Part shown: piece by piece, positions 35,042 to 40,551 of the stretch
Layout: every line of letters begins with the position of its first letter
Numbering within the stretch: position 1 is the first letter of the stretch
Source of the DNA: Desulfobulbaceae bacterium
GTDB taxonomy: Bacteria; Desulfobacterota; Desulfobulbia; Desulfobulbales; Desulfocapsaceae
Reading direction: 5' to 3'
DNA length: 40,551 bases
Assembly: GCA_020049575.1 (NCBI GenBank)
Contig: JAIFKM010000044.1
Location: 84,722-125,272 of the forward strand
Position numbers and translations under genes: made by a program
The notes under the pieces: model-generated
Database searches by the model: none
What the model saw: only the letters and a program-made list of their open reading frames with translations
What the model was told of the DNA's origin: nothing

Positions 35042-35997
35042 ATATCCTGCCTTGTTGCCTGTCTGCTCGAGAAATTATCTTCAATTTCCTTGACTTGCTT
35101 GACCAGCAGAAGATTTTCAGGCGTGGCAATGTTCAACTCCAGGCCGTGTTGCACGACAGCGCCATTGATGGCGTCGATCTCGGTACGCCGCTTGTTCCTG
35201 ATATCCTGAAGCATTGAGGAAAAATTGTTTGCTGTTTTTCTGCAGACATCGATCGTAGCCGCATAAGGGTCGGCAGCGATCTCGATGCCAAGCTTTCTGG
35301 CAATAGTTTCGGCCTCCGCGACGGCTTCTTCCATTCTTAAAGTGATTCCGGGGATATTCAGAAGATCACCGTTTGAGCATCCTAGAATTGCCGTCAGGGC
35401 GTTGATCCCGACGTTGACGAAGAGTTTGGCCCAAAGGCGGTTGAGGATATCATTGGTGATTGAGATTGTGAGGCCGCCGTTGGCAAACAACTCCGTCGTC
35501 TTTTCCAAAAGTTTTTCGGCCTGAACGCTCGGGCTTGTCAGAAAACCCAGATGAGTACTTCCCTTTCCGGCATGACGCACATGACCCCTGCTGACGAGGG
35601 TTGCACCCTCCGTGGTCGTACCGAATGCGCAGAACGCCTTGCCGGCGAGATGCTGACAATCAAGGTGGCTGATGCCATTCTGCATGAATACCAGCAGCGT
35701 ACCTTCGAGCAGAAGCGGCTGACAGAAGTGCAGACAGGCTGGGATATCATAGGACTTGACGCAAAGGATAATTACATCTACTGGGCTGATGTGCTTGGGG
35801 CTGGCAACTGCTGTAATGGCGACTTTGTGCTGTCTGTCCTGCTGATCGCAGAGGATACCCTGCCGATTGATGGAATCGGCTCTTTCGGGATTGTGGTCGA
35901 GAAGAGAAAGGCGGATGTCAGTTCCGGCCAGCCCGCGTGAGAGGTACGCAGCGAGGAGACAGCCAAGTGCGCCGGGACCGACAAGAAGAAAATGCAT
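35038..35997 (-). CDS. panE: 2-dehydropantoate 2-reductase (ketopantoate reductase), 319 aa
   Basis: This NADPH-dependent enzyme reduces ketopantoate to pantoate in coenzyme A synthesis. The N-terminal Rossmann motif is LLVGPGALGCLLAAYL. The segment VDVIILCVKSYDI (near 80) and VFMQNGISHLD (near 107) match family motifs. NRLWAKLFVNVGINALTAIL (near 184) contains the catalytic lysine, and the C-terminal part has RRTEIDAINGAVVQHG, the conserved substrate-binding region with the catalytic glutamate. The family is broad, so a paralogue acting on another 2-oxo acid is possible. I start at ATG 35997, since the Rossmann motif follows directly; the longer frame to 36102 adds a doubtful 35-residue lead. 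The HAD gene follows with a four-base overlap. Confidence 0.87.
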   Translation of the reverse strand: MHFLLVGPGALGCLLAAYLSRGLAGTDIRLSLLDHNPERADSINRQGILCDQQDRQHKVAITAVASPKHISPVDVIILCVKSYDIPACLHFCQPLLLEGTLLVFMQNGISHLDCQHLAGKAFCAFGTTTEGATLVSRGHVRHAGKGSTHLGFLTSPSVQAEKLLEKTTELFANGGLTISITNDILNRLWAKLFVNVGINALTAILGCSNGDLLNIPGITLRMEEAVAEAETIARKLGIEIAADPYAATIDVCRKTANNFSSMLQDIRNKRRTEIDAINGAVVQHGLELNIATPENLLLVKQVKEIEDNFSSRQATRQDI

Positions 35998-36016
35998 GGA
36001 ATTCACAGCTGTTCTT

Positions 36017-36847
36017 TCATGGAATGATTTTTGCGCTCTCAATGATAGCAGCATAAGAATAGCCAGCGCCGAAATCTTTTTTGGCCGACATGGTGCCTTC
36101 AACTGTCACTACCTGATCTTGCGCGGGTGTCTCGGCAGTGGTGACTACGAGGTCGTGAGTGTTCGTCATCGGGTCGCCGGTGCCGTCCTGAAGATGCAGC
36201 CAGTTACGGCCCATGATGTTTAGGTTCATCTTGACGATCTTGCCCCGCAGTCGAACAGTTTTACCGTCGAGCTCTTTGGCTTTAGCGAAGATCTCGGCAA
36301 CAGTGTGGCTATTTTCTCCGAGGGCTTTCTCAATCTTGATTTCGGTAAAAGGGGCGATAGCTCCAGTGCTGCCGCCGGAGGCAGTCATTTCTTTGTCTGG
36401 CATGGCCTTGGCAGTGGTTTCAGCCTGTACGGCTGAGGAAAAAGATTTATCTGCAGCGGGGGCTGAGGCGTCTGGTTTTGGTTTTTCGATTTCTACTCCA
36501 GGGGTAAGTCCAGGAGAGAAGACAATTACTGGAAAAGTACGATTGAGAGTCTTGCTGTGGAAATTTTTCATAGGCATACCTTCCTGGTAGTGTACAGCCT
36601 CGCCTTTTTTGACAGGGGTTTCGGGAATGGCCACCCACGTTTTCGACTGGCCAGACTCGACCAGAATGTAGGTGTAACCCGAGGCATTCATGGTTTCCAG
36701 GATAATGCCGGATTGACCTGCAGGTTGGGTCTCGGAGGTTGCGGATGAATGTCCGGAGATAAGTCCGGATGTCAGGAAAATGGCAACTAACGTAAGAATA
36801 ACGTATTTTCGCCCTGAAAAGGGTTGCAGTAATATCGATTTCATCAT
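36017..36847 (-). CDS. Exported NrfJ-like/OB-fold domain protein (276 aa)
   Basis: A signal sequence (about residues 14-35) precedes an NrfJ-like domain with GIILETMNASGYTYILVE and KTWVAIPETPVKKGEAV, then GMPMKNFHSKTLNRTFPVIV. A low-complexity linker rich in alanine, serine and lysine follows (about 125-170). The C-terminal OB-fold-like domain has GKTVRLRGKIVKMNLNIMGR, NWLHLQDGTGDP and THDLVVTTAE. Related proteins are small periplasmic domains near nitrite-reductase or heme genes in some bacteria, but no such genes are in this window. Function is unassigned; a periplasmic metal or cofactor-related role is speculation. The start is ATG 36847 or 36844 without a clear ribosome binding site. Confidence 0.72.
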   Translation of the reverse strand: MMKSILLQPFSGRKYVILTLVAIFLTSGLISGHSSATSETQPAGQSGIILETMNASGYTYILVESGQSKTWVAIPETPVKKGEAVHYQEGMPMKNFHSKTLNRTFPVIVFSPGLTPGVEIEKPKPDASAPAADKSFSSAVQAETTAKAMPDKEMTASGGSTGAIAPFTEIKIEKALGENSHTVAEIFAKAKELDGKTVRLRGKIVKMNLNIMGRNWLHLQDGTGDPMTNTHDLVVTTAETPAQDQVVTVEGTMSAKKDFGAGYSYAAIIESAKIIP

Positions 36848-36885
36848 GGTTGATTTATTGGCAATGAGTTGGCGGGATAATTCGT

Positions 36886-37428
36886 TCAGTCGTTTTCGAT
36901 CAGTAAAGAAACGTGCTCCAGGAGAGTCCTTGTCCATATTTCGTATGCTCGAGCGGTGAGATGAACACCATCTTCCTGAAAGAGATCTATATCCTTAGAC
37001 TGAAGAAACTTTTTATGGACATCCAGATAGCAGCAGCCTGTCTGAATGGTTACAGCTTCGATGTGGTCGTTCAGCCTGGAGATGGTATCTTCGGCCAAAA
37101 AGGGCAGCTTCATCGGCAGCAGGCTGGTGATGATGACTTCAGCGGAGGGGAAGATCGTACTGACTTGGACTATTATCTTGCGGATGGTGTCGACAAAAGC
37201 ATATCTCTCGGCAAGGATGTCGTTTGTCCCGACCATTAACAGTACTGCTGCCGGCATTGGAACCCGGCCAGCGATTTCCGGCAGCGAGTCAAGCACATCC
37301 TGGGCTGTCGATCCTGATACGGCACAATTATAGACCTTGCAGAAAGGTATGCGGAGTTGCCAGTTATTGTCGGCAACGAGTGAGTCGCCCATAAAAAGAA
37401 AGCTGGTGGTACCGTTTAGGCTGGTCAT
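36886..37428 (-). CDS. GDSL/SGNH esterase (180 aa)
   Basis: This short SGNH hydrolase has block I FLFMGDSLVADNNW with the catalytic serine, block II AVSGSTAQDVLDS, block III LLMVGTNDILAE, and block V EDGVHLTARAYEIW with the catalytic Asp-x-x-His. No signal peptide is seen, so it is probably cytoplasmic, unlike the exported TesA-like protein elsewhere in the window. The substrate may be an acyl ester or a carbohydrate acetyl group. It precedes the NrfJ-like gene by 38 bases in the same direction. Confidence 0.85.
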   Translation of the reverse strand: MTSLNGTTSFLFMGDSLVADNNWQLRIPFCKVYNCAVSGSTAQDVLDSLPEIAGRVPMPAAVLLMVGTNDILAERYAFVDTIRKIIVQVSTIFPSAEVIITSLLPMKLPFLAEDTISRLNDHIEAVTIQTGCCYLDVHKKFLQSKDIDLFQEDGVHLTARAYEIWTRTLLEHVSLLIEND

Positions 37429-37477
37429 CAGATTGAGTGGGGGCTGGAGTCCGTGCTGCGAGTTGGGGTTAGTAAAG

Positions 37478-37490
37478 CCTGATCATCAGG
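37478..37490. promoter_or_regulatory. Perfect inverted repeat upstream of the GDSL gene
   Basis: CCTGATCATCAGG is a six-base arm palindrome around a central C, located 50 bases before the GDSL start. A further CCTGATT half-site lies at 37506-37512. This suits a dimeric repressor or activator of the minus-strand operon, but no regulator is assigned. Confidence 0.4.
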
Positions 37491-37582
37491 AGAAAGTGTA
37501 CCACACCTGATTAAACCCTGCCAAAGCTTTTCTCAAATCTTGGGTCGAGGAGCAAATGGCTGGCATTCAAACATAATTTTAA

Positions 37583-39703
37583 CTATTTACTCATTTTATC
37601 AGACTGCAAGACGACAACGGCCTGGGGGAGCACGGAAAGAATTCTCATAGCCTGAACAACAGGCGCATCTCTCAAACCTTTAAAGTCATGAGGAGAATCG
37701 GCGGCTGTGTCGATTATCTTCCGCCAGGTACGTGTCTCCTCTGGATACGGGACATGGGGAGGAATGAAATCAAGAGTCTTTTCCCTGTCGCCATTGAGCA
37801 TGATAAAAAAATCATCATCCTGGCGAATTCCACTGAACATGCCATGCAGAATAAAGGCGAGTCCATGGCAGTCCACGGACCAGTTCTGTTGATCAGGATG
37901 AAGGTATTGCCAGGTGATTTCCGGCTCCAGGTTGAGCCCATCGGCCGGATTGTGGTGGTGGAAAAAATCCTCACGCGTGAAAACTGAATGATCCCTGCGC
38001 AAGGCTATGCAGAGTCGGAAAAATCGTAGCAGATCTACGTTAGTTTCCGCAAGTGACCAATCAAGCCAACTGATTGTATTGTCCTGGCACCAGGCGTTGT
38101 TATTGCCTCTTTGGCTGCGGCCGAATTCATCTCCGGCAGTAAACATTGGAATACCTTGAGAAAGGAGGAGAATCGTTGCCATGCTGCGTAGTCGTCTTAA
38201 GCGCAGTCTTCGTACATCTGCAGGACTAGGCGTTCCCTCGTGCCCGCTGTTCCAGCTGATATTGTGATTCTCGCCATCCCGATTTTTTTCACCGTTGGCC
38301 AGGTTGTGCTTTTCATTGTAACTGACCAGATCATGGAGGGTAAAACCGTCATGGCTGGTGATAAAATTGATCGAACTCAAAGGGCTGCGGCTGCTCGTCT
38401 GGTAGAGATCGGAACTGCCGGCTATGCGGGTGGCAAGCCGCCTTACTGTATCATCATGCCCAGCCATAAAATCCCGGACATCATCGCGGAACCTGCCGTT
38501 CCATTCGGCCCAGCGGTCGTCGGTGGAAAAGGTTCCAACCTGATACAGTCCTGCGGCATCCCAAGCCTCGGCGATGATCTTGGTGTCTCGTAGAACGGGA
38601 TCTTCAGCGATCATTTCGATCATCGGCGGGTTGCTGAGCACATGGCCGTTCTGGTCCCGGCCGAGGATCGAGGCGAGATCAAAACGGAAACCGTCCACAT
38701 GCATTTCAACAACCCAGTAGCGTAGGGCGTCCCGAATGAGATCGCGAACCACCGGGTGGTTGCAGTTCAATGTGTTGCCACAGCCGGAGAAATTCAGGTA
38801 TTCATATCCTTCCGGTCCCAGCAGGTAGTAAATCGTATTGTCTATTCCCCTGAAACTGCTGGTGGTCCCGTCATAACCGCCTTCACCGGAATGGTTGAAA
38901 ACAATATCCAGGAAGACCTCGATGCCGGCCTGGTGGAGAGCTAGAACCATCTTCTTGAATTCATTGATGTGGTTGCGCCAGTCGGCGGCATATCCAGATT
39001 TGAGAGCGAAAAATGAAATGGGATTATAACCCCAGAAGTTTTTCAGGGGGTGACCATCTTCCGGGTTGGAAAAAGTAATGTCATTTTCGTCGAACTCTGT
39101 CACAGGCATCAGTTCGATGGCCGTGATTCCGAGCTTTTTTAGATAAGGTATCTTGTCAACGATACCAAGGAATGTCCCGGGATATCTCACATTCGCACTG
39201 CGATGGCGAGTGAAACCGCGAAGATGCAGTTCATAGATGACGGTCTCTGAAAGGGGCGTCTTGAGCGGGCGATCTCCCTGCCAGTCAAAATTCCGTGATG
39301 CAATTCTGCAGCAGGGGCGACTTCCATAGTATGCTCGGTCTCCCCAATTTCTCGCTACGAGATTGTGGCAGAATGGATCGAGAAGGATGTTCGCGGGAGT
39401 ATAGCAGTGCCCTTTTATGAGGTGGTCGGAGGGACCATCGAGCCGATAGCCATAGACGAAATCGGTGTTATCTGTTTCGAGAAGGATGTGCCAGATATCA
39501 CCGGTCCTGTTTTCTCGTGGATCAAGCGGAAATTCCAGTCGTTCCGTGTCTCGTGAGCCGGTAATGCTAAAATCGATGATCAATATGACGCGCTCGGCAT
39601 GACGGGAGAATAGCGCGAAATTGATCCCCTGGCTACGTATACTGGGGCCAAGGGGTAGTGGTGAGCCGCTTTTTGTTTTTATAGGACTGAGAGTGATGGA
39701 CAT
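37583..39703 (-). CDS. glgX: Glycogen debranching enzyme GlgX/TreX-type isoamylase (706 aa)
   Basis: This GH13 enzyme hydrolyses alpha-1,6 branches of glycogen or limit dextrins. An N-terminal CBM48-like domain (about 10-150) begins with PLPLGPSIRSQGINFALFS. The (beta/alpha)8 barrel holds VFLDIVFNHSGEGG near 262, the nucleophile aspartate in VDGFRFDLASIL near 340, the acid/base glutamate in IIAEAWDAAGLYQ near 377, and the transition-state aspartate in FITSHDGFTLHDLV near 450. GDEFGRSQRGNNNAWCQDN is a GlgX hallmark. The length is normal. No other glycogen gene adjoins it, though a six-hairpin glycosidase lies at the other end of the window. The start ATG 39703 has only weak ribosome binding site support. 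Confidence 0.94.
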   Translation of the reverse strand: MSITLSPIKTKSGSPLPLGPSIRSQGINFALFSRHAERVILIIDFSITGSRDTERLEFPLDPRENRTGDIWHILLETDNTDFVYGYRLDGPSDHLIKGHCYTPANILLDPFCHNLVARNWGDRAYYGSRPCCRIASRNFDWQGDRPLKTPLSETVIYELHLRGFTRHRSANVRYPGTFLGIVDKIPYLKKLGITAIELMPVTEFDENDITFSNPEDGHPLKNFWGYNPISFFALKSGYAADWRNHINEFKKMVLALHQAGIEVFLDIVFNHSGEGGYDGTTSSFRGIDNTIYYLLGPEGYEYLNFSGCGNTLNCNHPVVRDLIRDALRYWVVEMHVDGFRFDLASILGRDQNGHVLSNPPMIEMIAEDPVLRDTKIIAEAWDAAGLYQVGTFSTDDRWAEWNGRFRDDVRDFMAGHDDTVRRLATRIAGSSDLYQTSSRSPLSSINFITSHDGFTLHDLVSYNEKHNLANGEKNRDGENHNISWNSGHEGTPSPADVRRLRLRRLRSMATILLLSQGIPMFTAGDEFGRSQRGNNNAWCQDNTISWLDWSLAETNVDLLRFFRLCIALRRDHSVFTREDFFHHHNPADGLNLEPEITWQYLHPDQQNWSVDCHGLAFILHGMFSGIRQDDDFFIMLNGDREKTLDFIPPHVPYPEETRTWRKIIDTAADSPHDFKGLRDAPVVQAMRILSVLPQAVVVLQSDKMSK

Positions 39704-39739
39704 TTGTGGTAATAGTTCTTATAACTAGATCATGGTGAG

Positions 39740-39791
39740 CAGTATCGGATACTGTGGCGATTCACAGCAGTATACAATAGGCAAGCCTATT
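39740..39791. promoter_or_regulatory. Two perfect palindromes in the divergent glgX region
   Basis: CAGTATCGGATACTG at 39740-39754 is a 7-1-7 palindrome. AATAGGCAAGCCTATT at 39776-39791 is a 7-2-7 palindrome. Between them CAGTATAC at 39768-39775 repeats the first half-site. The positions suit operators controlling glgX (minus strand) and the gene at 39861 (plus strand). Confidence 0.5.
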
Positions 39792-39860
39792 CCGGGAGAA
39801 ATAATCGTAGCTGTGATGTTGAGGCACATTGGCTGCAATCAAACAAGAAGGAGGACGTTT

Positions 39861-40551
39861 ATGGGCATGTTTCATAAGGTTACGATCGGAGAAAGGATTA
39901 TCACCCCCATCGACTGGGAAATGAACCCTGACCTCAGTTTTGGCACCTTCGAATCCTGGGGTGGGCGGGAGAGAGTGAGAAACAACAAAGAATGCGTGTA
40001 TTATTTTTTTGTTGATAACTGGGGCGATGAGCCCAAGCTTTGTTTGATGGAAAGGGCGGTGAAGCATGCCAAAATATTGGCGGTGATTGATGCCCCTGCT
40101 GATATCGTCAAGAAATGCGTTGAGAACCAGGGAACTTCTTCACGATTTGAGAAGAGCTACGCGATTGACGAACAAATCAGGAATTGGCTCATCGATCACG
40201 TGCTCGATGATGGTGATGCTTCGCTGGTCATCCCTGTTGAAGAAAAACATGTTGCTGAGGATATGGGGCCTGAGTTGCCTTTTCATGCCGCCTCAGGATA
40301 TGTCGAAGAGGTGACCTTGTTACCTGCAGAGCCTGCGATCATTAGCGACGATCAGGTCCAGGAGATTGTCAAAAAATGGGGCTTGTTTGACGAAGAATTC
40401 AATCCGGGCGGCCACTTTAAAAATGATTTTGTTCAAGGTGACCATCCGTCTACTGTCCTGGACAGACGAACTTCACTGCTCTGGCAGAGAGGTGGCCTGG
40501 ATATATGTTCAATGAGGACGATGCAGAAAAAGATCGAGGAACTGAACCGTG
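39861..40551 (+). CDS. DUF1566-like protein, 3' end outside the window (at least 230 aa)
   Basis: The frame starts at ATG 39861 with a strong AAGGAGG site seven bases upstream and stays open to the window edge, so the gene is incomplete here. The first 180 or so residues have no family I recognise; they are acidic and contain YYFFVDNWGDEPKLCLMERA near residue 52. The visible end, STVLDRRTSLLWQRGG and following, resembles the start of a DUF1566 domain (typically T-x-D-x-x-TGLMWQ), found in proteins of unknown function. No signal peptide is seen. The gene diverges from glgX across 157 bases holding two palindromes. Confidence 0.75.
   Translation, partial: MGMFHKVTIGERIITPIDWEMNPDLSFGTFESWGGRERVRNNKECVYYFFVDNWGDEPKLCLMERAVKHAKILAVIDAPADIVKKCVENQGTSSRFEKSYAIDEQIRNWLIDHVLDDGDASLVIPVEEKHVAEDMGPELPFHAASGYVEEVTLLPAEPAIISDDQVQEIVKKWGLFDEEFNPGGHFKNDFVQGDHPSTVLDRRTSLLWQRGGLDICSMRTMQKKIEELNR

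Noticed and set aside
1-40551. Search for tRNA, rRNA, CRISPR arrays, transposases and phage genes
   Set aside because: I saw no regularly spaced repeats, no transposase or integrase motifs and no recognisable structural RNA gene, so none is reported.

Overview
The window is a stretch of chromosome from a Gram-negative bacterium. It carries a tripartite RND efflux system, exported lipoproteins and outer-membrane components, a sigma-54 activator, an HD-GYP protein, a DUF2058 protein and TypA. The overall gene style, a cold-shock/HPF-type remnant and a possible selenocysteine codon suggest a Desulfobacterota relative, perhaps Desulfobulbales. That placement is inference only, because no rRNA or other taxonomic marker gene is present. 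I see no tRNA, rRNA, CRISPR array, insertion sequence or prophage.

Layout. 1-760: non-coding sequence plus the broken C-terminal end of a ribosome-associated cold-shock-domain gene. 779-4338: translationally coupled six-hairpin glycosidase and GT4 glycosyltransferase. 4611-5936: membrane HD-GYP protein. 6136-11933: RND efflux operon (adaptor, pump, outer-membrane factor); the pump gene has a frameshift and a short deletion near 9700-9770. 11998-15596 (minus): heterodimeric ABC exporter with one degenerate ATP site. 15858-21371: YbbA/YbbP-like ABC system, MFS transporter and TesA-like esterase. 21581-23005: group II PLP decarboxylase. 23051-24475 (minus): sigma-54 activator with a receiver-like domain lacking its phospho-acceptor. 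24966-26123: citrate synthase with a -24/-12 type promoter match upstream. 26299-27986: SET-domain protein coupled to a fold-III PLP decarboxylase. 28211-30285: DUF2058 protein, then two minus-strand genes (exported protein, membrane hydrolase-like protein). 30433-31782: SF2 helicase. 31833-33836: promoter, short leader with intrinsic terminator, and typA. 33850-34011: small two-helix membrane ORF interrupted by an in-frame TGA in a CxxU context. 34027-39703 (minus): Nudix hydrolase, HAD phosphatase, PanE-like reductase, NrfJ/OB-fold protein, GDSL esterase and glgX. 39861-end: start of a DUF1566-like gene cut by the window edge.

How genes work together. The adaptor, pump and outer-membrane factor would form one efflux machine if the pump were intact. 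The two 599-residue ABC half-transporters should pair into one exporter. The YbbA-like ATPase and YbbP-like permease should form a second ABC complex, with the TesA-like esterase nearby as in the E. coli tesA-ybbAP locus. GlgX, the six-hairpin glycosidase and the GT4 enzyme point to alpha-glucan or glycoconjugate metabolism. The most unusual items are the TGA-interrupted small membrane protein (a selenoprotein candidate), the promoter-terminator leader before typA, and the probable sigma-54 promoter of citrate synthase beside an orphan sigma-54 activator.
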